NCBI RefSeq assembly: GCF_023921125.1
Contig: NZ_CP099466.1
Span: forward strand, 124,001 to 188,000
Direction of reading: 5' to 3'
Source: Arthrobacter caoxuetaonis
GTDB lineage: Bacteria > Actinomycetota > Actinomycetes > Actinomycetales > Micrococcaceae
DNA length: 64,000 bases
Below the pieces are notes generated by a model, which saw only the letters and a list, made by a program, of their open reading frames with translations, made no database searches and had not been told where the DNA came from. Positions 23,831 to 31,679 of the stretch are shown here, piece after piece (positions within the stretch are counted from its first letter, which is position 1; every line of letters starts with the position of its first letter). A program made the translations under genes and the position numbers.

Positions 23831-23866
23831 ATGAGCTTTATGCGCGTCCGGCCGGCGGAGAACTGA
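23831..23866 (+). CDS. Predicted 11-residue leader peptide MSFMRVRPAEN
   Basis: A mini-ORF of 11 codons plus TGA. Its ATG is where transcription is predicted to start, and its stop codon (23864-23866) touches the ATG of the next gene at 23867 with no gap. The GGCGGAG just before the end can serve as the ribosome site of the downstream gene. Short leaderless ORFs that couple to a following gene are known in actinobacteria. Expression of this one is inferred from layout only. Confidence 0.45.
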   Translation: MSFMRVRPAEN

Positions 23867-24745
23867 ATGGGCAGGAAACGTCCCGGCAAGGCGGCACCGA
23901 ATGAGGTGCCGGATGCCGGCACCGGGCCGGTGCCCGGCCGCCACGAAATCGATACCGGGACCTGCGAGCTGCTGCCTGACCAGTATTCCTCCACAGGCTG
24001 GCTGCTGAAGATCAACGGCGTGCATTCCTCGCACATCGACCTGGCGAACCCGCGCGAACTGGACTTTGAGTACATGCGCTGGATTGCGGCGGTGGTGGAG
24101 TCCCGCTTCCCCGAAGAGACCCGGCTGCGGGCCCTGCACCTGGGCGGCGGAGCCTGTTCCTTGGCGCGCTACTTCGCCGCCGTCTATCCGGAAGCCCGGC
24201 AGGTCGTCGTCGAACTGGACGGCAAGCTGGCTGAACTGGTGCGCGGGTGGTTCGACCTGCCCAGGGCTCCGCTGATGCGGCTGCGCGTGGGAGAGGCCCG
24301 CGAAGTCACTGAATCACTCAGCGAAGACAGCCGGGATGTGCTGATCCGGGACGTCTTCGCAGGGGACAAGACCCCGCTGCCGCTGACCTCAGCCGAATTT
24401 CTGGTCCATGCCAAAAAGGTGCTGGCAGCGGACGGCCTGTACGTGGTCAACTGCGGTGACTCCCCGGACCTGCGGATGGCCCGCCGCGAAGCCGCGACCA
24501 TTGCCGCCGCCTTCAGCCACACGGCTATCGTCGCTGATCCGGCGATGCTGAAGGGCCGCCGCTACGGAAACATCATCATCGCCGGCTCGGATGTCCCCTT
24601 CGCCCAGGACGCGTCACTGCCGCGGCGCCTGCTGGGCGGCGCCCTGCCTGCGCAGCTCTGGGACGACAAGCTGGTCCGGTCCTTCGCCGGCAGCTCCAAG
24701 GTGATCCACGACGCCGAGGCCCCGCGCACGGTGCGGCCGGCGTAG
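23867..24745 (+). CDS. Spermidine-synthase-like (SAM-fold) protein
   Basis: The protein has 292 residues. RALHLGGGACSLARYFAAVYP is the nucleotide-binding glycine loop; VVVELDGKLAELVRGWF gives the acidic residue after strand 2; IRDVFAGDKTPLPLTSAEF corresponds to the D-x-(F/Y) active-site strand. Many actinobacteria have such 'fused MFS/spermidine synthase' relatives without the transporter part, and whether they make polyamines is open. The first 35 residues look disordered. It is coupled to the leader ORF and followed by a strong terminator. Confidence 0.85.
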   Translation: MGRKRPGKAAPNEVPDAGTGPVPGRHEIDTGTCELLPDQYSSTGWLLKINGVHSSHIDLANPRELDFEYMRWIAAVVESRFPEETRLRALHLGGGACSLARYFAAVYPEARQVVVELDGKLAELVRGWFDLPRAPLMRLRVGEAREVTESLSEDSRDVLIRDVFAGDKTPLPLTSAEFLVHAKKVLAADGLYVVNCGDSPDLRMARREAATIAAAFSHTAIVADPAMLKGRRYGNIIIAGSDVPFAQDASLPRRLLGGALPAQLWDDKLVRSFAGSSKVIHDAEAPRTVRPA

Positions 24746-24757
24746 CTCCCTGCCTGC

Positions 24758-24801
24758 AAAAACGGGTGCCCCGGCCGCATTGGCCGGGGCACCCGTTTTT
24801 T
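24758..24801. terminator. Bidirectional terminator
   Basis: A perfect 19-bp stem beginning AAAAACGGGTGCCCCGG (24758-24776) with its complement (24782-24800), 5-nt loop, and A-run/T-run on the two sides. It lies between two convergent genes and should stop both. Confidence 0.93.
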
Positions 24802-24835
24802 GTGCGCTTTGTCTGCGCTTTGTGTCCGGCAGGGA

Positions 24836-26269
24836 CTAGATGATGCCGAGTGCGGCTTCGATCGGTCCGACGCAGAAGAACAGCACGAAGGCGGCGGAGA
24901 CAACCCACATCACCGGGTGGATCTCCTTGGCGCGGCCCTGGAAGATGCGGATCAGCACGTAGGAGACGAATCCGGCGCCCAGCCCGTTGGCGATCGAGTA
25001 GGTGAACGGCATGAGCACGATCGTCAGGAAGGACGGCAGCGCCAGGCCAATGTCGGTCCAGTCAATCTTGGCCACCTGGGAGACCATGAGGTAACCGACG
25101 ACTACGAGCGCCGGTGCCACGGCTTCGAACGGCACCAGGTAGATCAGCGGCGTCAGGAACATTGCTGCGAGGAACAGCAGGCCCGTGACGATCGAGGCCA
25201 GCCCGGTTCGTGCACCTTCACCGATGCCGGCGCCTGACTCCACGAACAACTGGTTGGAGGACACGCTGGCACCGCCGCCGACGATGGCGCCGGCTGCGTC
25301 CACGAGCAGCACCCGCTCGGTATTCGGGATGTTGCCGTCCTTGTCGATGCTGCCGGCCTCGGTGGAGAGTCCGACCATGGTGCCCATGGCATCGAAGAAG
25401 ATGCTGAGCAGGATGACGAAGGCCAGCAGGGAGGCGCCGATGACGCCAAGCGTCTCGAACGATCCGAACAGGTTGAAGTTGCCGATCAGGGACAGGTCCG
25501 GAGCAGCCCATTCGGGCATGCTGGGGGTGACCAGGGACCAGCCGGTGGCAACGCCTGCGCCCTGGTTTCCGGGAGGCGCGACGGCTTCGATGATGACGGC
25601 CAGGACCGTGGAGGCCAGGATGCCGATGAGAATGGCGCCGCGTGTCCTGCGGGCCATCAGCACGATGGTCAGGACCAGTCCGAAGACGAAGACGAACGTG
25701 GGCCAGCCAAGCAGCACTCCGCCTGCACCAAGTTCGACCGGAACGGTGGTCCCGGCGACGTCGGGGATGCGGCGGACGAAGCCGGCGTTCACGAACCCGA
25801 GCAGGGCGATGAACAGGCCGATGCCCGCCACGATGGCAGTCTTGAGGCTCGCGGGGACTGCCTTGAACACCGCCGTCCGGAACCCTGTCAGCACCAGGAT
25901 GAACATGGTGATGCCGGCGAGGACCACCAGGCCCATCACATCCGGCCAGGTGAGGTTCTCGTTGGTGGCAACGGTAGCGGCTACGAAGGCGTTGACGCCG
26001 AGGCCTGTGGCCATGGCAAAGGGGTGCTTGGCCCAGGCGCCCATGACGATGGTCAGGACACCTGCCACGAGTGCGGTGGCCGCGGCAATCGCCGGCCCGC
26101 CAAGGGCACGGCCGGAACCGTCCTCGCCGCCGAGGATAAGCGGGTTCAGCACCACGATGTAGCTCATCGCGAAGAACGTGGCCAGACCGCCGCGGACCTC
26201 GGTAGCTACCGTGGAACCCCGCTTGGAGATCTCGAAATACCGGTCCAGCCTGGAACCTTGTTTGAGCAT
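24836..26269 (-). CDS. Purine permease, AzgA-type (NCS2/xanthine-uracil superfamily)
   Basis: The protein has 477 residues with ~12-14 helices. RYFEISKRGSTVATEVRGGLATFFAMSYIVVLNPLIL at the N-terminus is diagnostic for the AzgA/PbuG hypoxanthine-guanine-adenine branch, as are GLGVNAFVA and FFDAMGTMVGLSTEAGSIDKDGNIPN. It should import purine bases by proton symport. ATG 26269 has GAGGG upstream and fits the family start; the longer frame to 26416 is rejected. I looked for a purine riboswitch in its leader and saw none. Confidence 0.93.
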   Translation of the reverse strand: MLKQGSRLDRYFEISKRGSTVATEVRGGLATFFAMSYIVVLNPLILGGEDGSGRALGGPAIAAATALVAGVLTIVMGAWAKHPFAMATGLGVNAFVAATVATNENLTWPDVMGLVVLAGITMFILVLTGFRTAVFKAVPASLKTAIVAGIGLFIALLGFVNAGFVRRIPDVAGTTVPVELGAGGVLLGWPTFVFVFGLVLTIVLMARRTRGAILIGILASTVLAVIIEAVAPPGNQGAGVATGWSLVTPSMPEWAAPDLSLIGNFNLFGSFETLGVIGASLLAFVILLSIFFDAMGTMVGLSTEAGSIDKDGNIPNTERVLLVDAAGAIVGGGASVSSNQLFVESGAGIGEGARTGLASIVTGLLFLAAMFLTPLIYLVPFEAVAPALVVVGYLMVSQVAKIDWTDIGLALPSFLTIVLMPFTYSIANGLGAGFVSYVLIRIFQGRAKEIHPVMWVVSAAFVLFFCVGPIEAALGII

Positions 26270-26466
26270 GACGGCTTTCCCTCTGAATATGTTCTGGTTG
26301 GGACGGGAGAATCCTGCATTTTCGATAGTAGTCCTGCTGGGGGCTTGGGCTTTAACCGGCTGGGCGCGTGAAAGAAATCTGCAGCAACCGAGCGCGTCGG
26401 ACGAGTAGTCTGGCACTAGGAGCGCAGCCGACGGAGGCTGGGCACGTGCATCCGAAGGGAGCCGGT

Positions 26467-27462
26467 ATGTCCGATTCTGAATGGGAAGCGGCCTCGGCCC
26501 GGGCTGGGATCGTCGTGGGAGTTGACGGGTCGGACCAAAGCATCTGCGCGTTGACCTGGGCAGCGCGCGAAGCCCGTCGCCGCAGCGTTCCCCTGCACGT
26601 TGTCACCGCGTACACAGTTCCCATTTTTGCCGCCTCCTCGATGGACGCCGGCTACACCGCCGTGGACGACGCCGTGATCCGTGACGGTGCACGCTCGGTC
26701 CAGGAGAAGGCGCTGGCCCGCATTTCACGGGACGGCCTGGAAATCGTGCCGCGGGTTGAAAGCGGTGATGCCTCGGCCGTGCTGCTGGAACTCTCGGAGG
26801 ACGCGGACCTGATGGTGGTCGGTTCCCGCGGCCGCGGCGGTTTTGTGGGCCGCCTGCTGGGCTCCGTCTCGAGTGCCCTGCCCGCACACGCCAAGTGCCC
26901 CACCGTCGTCGTCCCGCTCCGCACTGCCGGAAGGCTGCCCGAATCCGGTGTCCAGGCCCCCGCAGGCAGTCCGGTGGCCGATGATGTCCACCAGGCGGTC
27001 GTGGTGGGCGTCGACGGATCGGAGCAGGGCCGCGCCGCCTCACTGGTTGCGGCGGAACAGGCCAGGAGCACCGGGTTGCCGCTGCGGATCGTGTGCGCCC
27101 TCCCGCCGTTCAGCGGCTCGCTGGCTTGGGTTCCCGCCCCACTGGATCTTGACGCACTTCACGCGGAAGTGATGGAACAGCTCTCCGCGGGCCGGAACTG
27201 GCTGCAGAGCCATTTCCCGGACGTGGAAATGAGCGTGGAACTGGTCGACGGACCCCCGGCCGAGGTGATGGTGGCCCGGACGGCCAACGTCGAACTGGTG
27301 GTGCTGGGTACCCGGGGCCGCGGCGGGTTCACGGGCATGCTGCTCGGCTCGACCAGCCAAAGCGTGCTGCACCACGCCAAGGGGCCGGTCATGGTGGTTC
27401 CGGACCGGGATGATTCCCGCCTGGCGGACCGGGAGACGTTCGGCCCGATGGCCGAGGAGTAG
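26467..27462 (+). CDS. Universal stress protein with two USP domains
   Basis: The protein has 331 residues. Domain 1 (~12-155) starts GIVVGVDGSDQSICAL and ends with the ATP-binding loop VVGSRGRGGFVGRLLGSVSSALPAHAKCPTVVV. Domain 2 (~178-320) starts VVVGVDGSEQGRAAS and ends GTRGRGGFTGMLLGSTSQSVLHHAKGPVMVV. Both keep the G-x2-G-x9-G-(S/T) pattern, so both may bind ATP. Such tandem USPs support survival in stress or hypoxia in actinobacteria. ATG 26467 follows a GGAGCCGGT stretch; the divergent partner is the purine permease. Confidence 0.93.
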   Translation: MSDSEWEAASARAGIVVGVDGSDQSICALTWAAREARRRSVPLHVVTAYTVPIFAASSMDAGYTAVDDAVIRDGARSVQEKALARISRDGLEIVPRVESGDASAVLLELSEDADLMVVGSRGRGGFVGRLLGSVSSALPAHAKCPTVVVPLRTAGRLPESGVQAPAGSPVADDVHQAVVVGVDGSEQGRAASLVAAEQARSTGLPLRIVCALPPFSGSLAWVPAPLDLDALHAEVMEQLSAGRNWLQSHFPDVEMSVELVDGPPAEVMVARTANVELVVLGTRGRGGFTGMLLGSTSQSVLHHAKGPVMVVPDRDDSRLADRETFGPMAEE

Positions 27463-27471
27463 CCGAAGTCC

Positions 27472-28401
27472 TCAGGCGTGCCGTTCACCTTCGTGGACGG
27501 CATGCCGCTCCGGCTCCAGCTGGAAGGTGCAGTGCTCGGTATCGAAATGGCTGGCCAGGCAACTGCCCAGCCGGTCCAGGATCGTATCCATCCCGCCGGG
27601 GGTCAGGTACGCCTCGTCCACCACCACGTGCGCGGAGAACACCGGGACGCCGGAGGTGATGGTCCAGATATGGATGTCGTGGGCATCGCTCACGCCGTCA
27701 ACCCGGACAATGTGCTCCCGGATCATCGCGACATCCACCCCCTGCGGTGTCGCCTCCAGCAGGACGTCGATAACCTCCCGCAGCAGCGACCAGGCGCGCG
27801 GCAGGATCATCAGCGCGATGAGGAACGAAGCCCAGACATCTGCCTGCTGATAACCGGTGAGCATAATCACGACGGCGGAGACCACCACAGCGGCCGAGCC
27901 CAGCAGGTCGCCCAGGACCTCCAGATAGGCGCCGCGTACGTTGAGGCTCTCCTTCCGCCCGCCCTGGAGGATGAACAGCGAAACCAGGTTGGCCAGCCCG
28001 CCGACGATCGCCGCAAAGAGCATGATCCCGGTCTGGACCTCGGGTGCGTCCCCGATCCGGCGGACCGCCTCGGTGAAGATCACGACGGCAATGACAATCA
28101 GCAGCACTGCATTGGCCAGGGCGGCCAGCACTTCGGCACGCTGATAACCGTAGGTCCGCCTGTCAGTTGCTGGCCGGCCCGCGATCCAGGCAGCCAGCAG
28201 CGCAATGGAGACGCCGGCGGCGTCGGAAAGCATGTGCCCAGCATCCGCCAGCAGGGCCAGGGAGCCGGAGGCAAGGGCTCCGGCGGTCTGGATCAGCACC
28301 ACCGACATCGTGATCAGGAAGACGGCAAGGAGCCGGCGGCGGTGCCTGCCGGTTGCCGTGCCGGAAGGCAGGCCGTGGCTGTGGCCGGAATGATCGCCCA
28401 T
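27472..28401 (-). CDS. Cation diffusion facilitator (Zn/Co/Cd exporter)
   Basis: The protein has 309 residues. A His-rich N-terminus (GDHSGHSHG) is followed by six helices. LLADAGHMLSDAAGVSIALLAAW has the HxxxD metal site of helix 2, and helix 5 carries its counterpart in the LGDLLGSAAVVVSAVVI region. The C-terminal cytosolic domain has VSDAHDIHIWTITSG. It exports divalent cations, most likely zinc, by proton exchange. It converges with the universal stress gene 9 bases away. Confidence 0.93.
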   Translation of the reverse strand: MGDHSGHSHGLPSGTATGRHRRRLLAVFLITMSVVLIQTAGALASGSLALLADAGHMLSDAAGVSIALLAAWIAGRPATDRRTYGYQRAEVLAALANAVLLIVIAVVIFTEAVRRIGDAPEVQTGIMLFAAIVGGLANLVSLFILQGGRKESLNVRGAYLEVLGDLLGSAAVVVSAVVIMLTGYQQADVWASFLIALMILPRAWSLLREVIDVLLEATPQGVDVAMIREHIVRVDGVSDAHDIHIWTITSGVPVFSAHVVVDEAYLTPGGMDTILDRLGSCLASHFDTEHCTFQLEPERHAVHEGERHA

Positions 28402-28410
28402 ACTTACAGG

Positions 28411-28770
28411 CTAGCCCCAGCCGAGTTCGTGCAGCCGTGCGTCGTCGATCCCGAAGTGGTGGGCTACCTCGTGAATGACGGTGATACGGATTTCATCCAC
28501 AAGCTCATCCCGCGTTTCACACATGCGGGTCAGCGGGCCGCTGAAGATGACGATCCGGTCCGGAAGGGAACCCGCACCCCACCAGGAATCCCGTTCGGTC
28601 AGGGGCGTGCCGTCATAGAGCCCCAGCAGTTCCGTACCCGGGTCTTCGTGCGGGCCAGGAACGTACTCGTCCTCAATGAAGACCGCGACGTTGTTCATCG
28701 CCTTGGCGAGGTCCTCAGGAATGGAATCCAAGGCGTCGTCGACCGCGGCTTCGAAGTCATCAAGGCTCAT
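28411..28770 (-). CDS. Small zinc metallopeptidase-like protein (HExxH)
   Basis: The protein has 119 residues. SLDDFEAAVDDALDSIPEDLAKAMNNVAVFIED at the start and ITVIHEVAHHFGIDDARLHELGWG at the end match the 'metallopeptidase family protein' (minimal gluzincin-like) group; HEVAHH is the zinc motif. Its peptidase activity has not been firmly shown for the family. ATG 28770 is used; a GTG 12 bases upstream (28782) is possible. Next to the CDF exporter, 9 bases apart, so the two may share a transcript. Confidence 0.83.
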   Translation of the reverse strand: MSLDDFEAAVDDALDSIPEDLAKAMNNVAVFIEDEYVPGPHEDPGTELLGLYDGTPLTERDSWWGAGSLPDRIVIFSGPLTRMCETRDELVDEIRITVIHEVAHHFGIDDARLHELGWG

Positions 28771-28852
28771 CTCAATCGGCACTTTTCCACTGTAGTCTGC
28801 GCTGGGCGGCCCGGGTCTGTGCACCGTCATTCGGCGCTGCCGGAACACGATT

Positions 28853-28889
28853 TTGGAAATCGCCGAAGTAGGCCCTATAGTTTTATAGG
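28853..28889 (+). promoter_or_regulatory. Promoter of the tRNA-Glu/Asp/Phe cluster
   Basis: TTGGAA (28853-28858) and TATAGT (28876-28881) are 17 bp apart, a strong sigma-70-type promoter, with start near 28888. The -10 lies within a short palindrome CCTATA-GTTT-TATAGG (28874-28889). Confidence 0.75.
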
Positions 28890-28960
28890 TCCGCAGCCGG
28901 GAAATGCGACTGGAACCGAGAAGCCTCGGAGCCAGCCAAGTTGAACGCTGCGTGTTCTGA

Positions 28961-29033
28961 GCCCCCATCGTCTAGCGGCCTAGGACACCGCCCTTTCACG
29001 GCGGCGGCACGGGTTCGAATCCCGTTGGGGGTA
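28961..29033 (+). tRNA. tRNA-Glu (anticodon TTC)
   Basis: Acceptor GCCCCCA (28961-28967) pairs with TGGGGGT (29026-29032), with a G1-T72 wobble. Anticodon arm CCGCC-CTTTCAC-GGCGG has anticodon TTC at 28995-28997. T-arm ACGGG-TTCGAAT-CCCGT. Discriminator A29033, no encoded CCA. First of three tRNAs. Confidence 0.97.
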
Positions 29034-29094
29034 CTCACGGAAGTGGTAAATCACCGGCCGAAAAGCTGGTAGAGTTGACACTCGTGAAATGCAA

Positions 29095-29168
29095 GGCCCT
29101 GTAGCGCAGTTGGTTAGCGCGCCGCCCTGTCACGGCGGAGGTCGCGGGTTCAAGTCCCGTCAGGGTCG
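29095..29168 (+). tRNA. tRNA-Asp (anticodon GTC)
   Basis: Acceptor GGCCCTG (29095-29101) pairs with CAGGGTC (29161-29167). Anticodon arm CCGCC-CTGTCAC-GGCGG has GTC at 29129-29131. Discriminator G29168, as required for Asp. No encoded CCA. Confidence 0.97.
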
Positions 29169-29225
29169 CTCAGATTTTCTGAAGCGATTTGGAAGATCTC
29201 GGTGATCATCTTTTCGATGATGCCC

Positions 29226-29301
29226 GGCTCTGTAGCTCAGTTGGTAGAGCGTTCGACTGAAAATCGAAAGGTCACCGGATCGACGCCGGTCGGAGCCACC
29301 A
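29226..29301 (+). tRNA. tRNA-Phe (anticodon GAA)
   Basis: Acceptor GGCTCTG (29226-29232) pairs with CGGAGCC (29291-29297). Anticodon arm TTCGA-CTGAAAA-TCGAA has GAA at 29259-29261. Discriminator A and encoded CCA (29299-29301). The T-loop reads ATCGACG instead of the usual TTCGA start. Last of the cluster. Confidence 0.96.
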
Positions 29302-29304
29302 GCT

Positions 29305-29338
29305 AAAAACCCCGTACTCAGTGAGTGCGGGGTTTTTC
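29305..29338 (+). terminator. Terminator of the tRNA cluster
   Basis: AAAAACCCCG (29305-29314) pairs with the segment ending CGGGGTTTTT (to 29337); the stem continues through ACTCA/TGAGT with little loop left. The T-run of five closes the tRNA-Glu/Asp/Phe unit. Confidence 0.88.
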
Positions 29339-29450
29339 TTTGCCCGGGACGAGTCCTGGATTCTTCTTCCTTCGCGTTGGCGGCTGTGGTTTTATGCGAA
29401 GGGGGAATCAAACCGCCGGCGGGCCTGACAGGGCCGCCAGAGGAGGCGAA

Positions 29451-29507
29451 ATGCCCGGTTTGCAGGCGGCCCCCGGCACACCGGGCCCGGAAAAGTCCCA
29501 GCCATGA
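29451..29507 (+). CDS. Predicted 18-residue leader peptide before the MFS exporter
   Basis: ATG 29451 has a strong ribosome site AGGAGG (29440-29446) 4-5 bases upstream and opens an 18-codon ORF, MPGLQAAPGTPGPEKSQP. Its TGA stop overlaps the ATG of the exporter gene (ATGA, 29504-29507). The exporter itself has only a weak site. The peptide is rich in Pro and Gly (GTPGPEKSQP). This layout suggests translational coupling, perhaps drug-sensing attenuation as known for some resistance genes; expression is not proven. Confidence 0.5.
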   Translation: MPGLQAAPGTPGPEKSQP

Positions 29508-31093
29508 AACCGGCGCACGGCGACGGCGCCCAGGAGGCACCGTTCAACGGGCGGCTTGCACTGCTGCTGGCCATGGCAATGTTCGTGCTCGTGGTCGACA
29601 CCTCAATCATGAACGTCTCCATCTCGGCGGTGGTGCACGACGTCGGCGCCACGGTCAGCGGGCTGCAGTCGACCATCGCCCTTGAAGCGCTGGTGTCTGC
29701 TGCCTTCATCCTGATCGGCGGCAAGATCGGCGACCTGTTCGGGCGCAAGCGGGCCTACCTCATTGGACTGGTCTGCTACGCGGTCGGAGCCGTGGCGATG
29801 ACCCTGGCCCAGAGCCTGCTGCCGATCATTATCTTCTGGGCCGTGATCGGCGGACTGGGGGCGTCGCTGCTGCTGCCCTCCATTCAGTCCCTCATCCACG
29901 GCAACTTCGAGGGAGCCGCGCAGCAGCGGGTCTACGCCCTGGTTGGCGCCTCGGCGGCGATCGCCGCAGCGGTCGGGCCGCTGCTGGGCGGCTTCATCAC
30001 CACGTTCCTGTCCTGGCGTGTGGCCTTCCTGCTCGAAGCCCTCGTCATCGCCGTCGTGCTGGCCGGCATCAAGCTCGTTCACGATGTTCCCTATGAGGGG
30101 CCGCGGACCCTGGATGCCGTTGGATCGCTGCTGTCCATCCTGGGGATGGGCGGTATCGTGCTGGGCATCCTCGTCTGGCAGGAGGGCGGTGAAGCGGTAG
30201 GGGCGCTGCTGGCCGCCGGCGTCGTCGGGCTGGGCTCGCTCGTCTACTGGCTGGTCCGGCGCAAGCGGCGGGGCAGGCCCACCCTGCTGGACCCCGGCCT
30301 TTTCCGGTCGAAAGGCTTCCGGTTTGGCGCCACCGGGCAAATGCAGCAGCAGATTGCCCTGGGCGGCACCATGATTGTGCTGCCCATCTATCTGCAGATG
30401 GTGCTCGGCTACAACGCCATGGAATCGGGGCTGTCCATTGCCCCGCTCTCACTGACCATGTTCGCCGTCGCACTGCTTGCTGGAAAACGGGCGGCGAAGC
30501 GGCGCCCTGCCAGCCTGATCAGATGGGGTTTCCTCCTCCTGGTTGCCGGACTCGTGCTGCTCCTTCCGGTGATACCGCGTGCGGACTCCGGGTGGTGGCT
30601 CCTTCTCCCGCTGCTCATCGCCGGAGCCGGGCTGGGGCTGCTGGTCTCCCAGCTGAACAACTACACCCTGTCTCCGATCTCCGACGAACGGGTCAGCGAG
30701 GCGGCCAGCGTGAACTCCGCCGCCGGTTCCTTTGGCCTGTCCTTCGGGCTCGCGTTTGCCGGCGGCATCATGCTGGCGGCTCTGTCCATCATCTTCACCG
30801 GCCTGGCGGAGTCCAGCACGGTACTCCCGGCCGCTGAACAGCAGCAGGTGGCCCGGGTGCTCGAAGACGACGCGCAGCTCCTCAATGACACCCAGCTCCA
30901 GGAGCTCCTCACCGGCCAGCCGGAGCAGATCCGGGAGGAAATCCTCCGTATCAACACGGAGGCCAGGCCCCTTGCCCTGCAGATCGCGCTGTCCATCCCG
31001 ATACTCGCCGGCACCCTGGGTCTGCTTACGTCTTTCCGGATGCAGCGGCTCCGGGACCCCGGGCCCAAAGGCGGCGGAACCGTCCAGGACTGA
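29504..31093 (+). CDS. MFS drug exporter, DHA2 (14-helix) family
   Basis: The protein has 529 residues. It starts in the first helix region after ~18 residues (LALLLAMAMFVLVVDTSIMNVSI, with the DHA2 motif D1). Motif A is GGKIGDLFGRKRAYLIGL, and motif C-like GASAAIAAAVGPLLGGFI follows; about 14 helices are visible. A longer extracellular or cytosolic segment at ~435-490 is acidic and Gln-rich (AAEQQQVARVLEDDAQLLN). It should export toxic compounds by proton antiport. Its start overlaps an 18-codon leader ORF with the good ribosome site, so translation is probably coupled. Drug specificity unknown. Confidence 0.92.
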   Translation: MKPAHGDGAQEAPFNGRLALLLAMAMFVLVVDTSIMNVSISAVVHDVGATVSGLQSTIALEALVSAAFILIGGKIGDLFGRKRAYLIGLVCYAVGAVAMTLAQSLLPIIIFWAVIGGLGASLLLPSIQSLIHGNFEGAAQQRVYALVGASAAIAAAVGPLLGGFITTFLSWRVAFLLEALVIAVVLAGIKLVHDVPYEGPRTLDAVGSLLSILGMGGIVLGILVWQEGGEAVGALLAAGVVGLGSLVYWLVRRKRRGRPTLLDPGLFRSKGFRFGATGQMQQQIALGGTMIVLPIYLQMVLGYNAMESGLSIAPLSLTMFAVALLAGKRAAKRRPASLIRWGFLLLVAGLVLLLPVIPRADSGWWLLLPLLIAGAGLGLLVSQLNNYTLSPISDERVSEAASVNSAAGSFGLSFGLAFAGGIMLAALSIIFTGLAESSTVLPAAEQQQVARVLEDDAQLLNDTQLQELLTGQPEQIREEILRINTEARPLALQIALSIPILAGTLGLLTSFRMQRLRDPGPKGGGTVQD

Positions 31094-31189
31094 GGAAAGC
31101 GGTCCGCTGCGGGGGAGTATCCGGCGGAGCCCTTTCCTTCGCGTGCCGTCCCCGGTTCACTGGTAGGTCCGATCAATTGGAGGACAAAG

Positions 31190-31633
31190 ATGTTTCCAAG
31201 CACCGAAAGATACGAATGGGATTCCGTGGGCCCGCCCGAAAACCTGGAACTCAGCGAAGCCGAGTGCTGGTCACTGCTCGCGGGAGCGGACACCGGACGT
31301 GTGGCGTTCCTGCAGGACGGCCGGCTGATGGTTTTCCCGGTGAGCTACCTTGTGCATGACCAGTGCGTGTATTTCCGCACCAGTGCCGACAGCGGACTGG
31401 CTCTGCTTCCGGGGGACCTGAACACATCTTTCCAAACCGATTCGCACGACGTCGGCCGTATGGAGGGCTGGTCGGTGCTGGTGAGCGGGCCGGCCAACCG
31501 CGTGCAGGACGAAACGCTGCTCACGACTTTGTGGGGGCTCCGTGCGCAGGCACCCTACGGCGGAGGCGCGCGCAACATGTTCGTTGGCATTGAGCCGTCC
31601 GTGCTGACCGGCCGCCGGGTGCGGATGGGCTGA
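31190..31633 (+). CDS. Pyridoxamine-5'-phosphate-oxidase-fold protein
   Basis: The protein has 147 residues. LELSEAECWSLLAGADTGRVAFLQDGRLMVFPVSYLVHDQCVYFRTS is the classical start of the PNPOx-like split-barrel flavin/F420-binding family; GWSVLVSGPANRV and the C-terminal V.gieP..ltGRRV pattern (VGIEPSVLTGRRVRMG) complete it. Members bind FMN, F420 or haem and reduce or degrade small molecules; the substrate is unknown. TTGGAGGACAAAG upstream supplies the ribosome site. Confidence 0.9.
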   Translation: MFPSTERYEWDSVGPPENLELSEAECWSLLAGADTGRVAFLQDGRLMVFPVSYLVHDQCVYFRTSADSGLALLPGDLNTSFQTDSHDVGRMEGWSVLVSGPANRVQDETLLTTLWGLRAQAPYGGGARNMFVGIEPSVLTGRRVRMG

Positions 31634-31665
31634 CCCCTCCCTGCCCAACGAAGCAGGTGAGGGGC

Positions 31666-31671
31666 TAGGCT
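31666..31671 (+). promoter_or_regulatory. -10 box (TAGGCT) for the leaderless Asp23-family gene
   Basis: TAGGCT ends 8 bases before ATG 31680. Transcription should start at or within a base or two of the ATG. There is no ribosome site at a workable distance, which agrees with a leaderless mRNA. Confidence 0.55.
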
Positions 31672-31679
31672 TGGCTCTT

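Noticed and set aside
26270..26466. Purine riboswitch before the AzgA-type permease
   Set aside because: No pyrimidine-rich three-way-junction pattern or conserved loop bases seen in the leader.
29072..29082. GTTGACA just before tRNA-Asp as a -35 box
   Set aside because: The tRNA begins at 29095, leaving no room for a -10; the cluster has a good promoter at 28853-28881.
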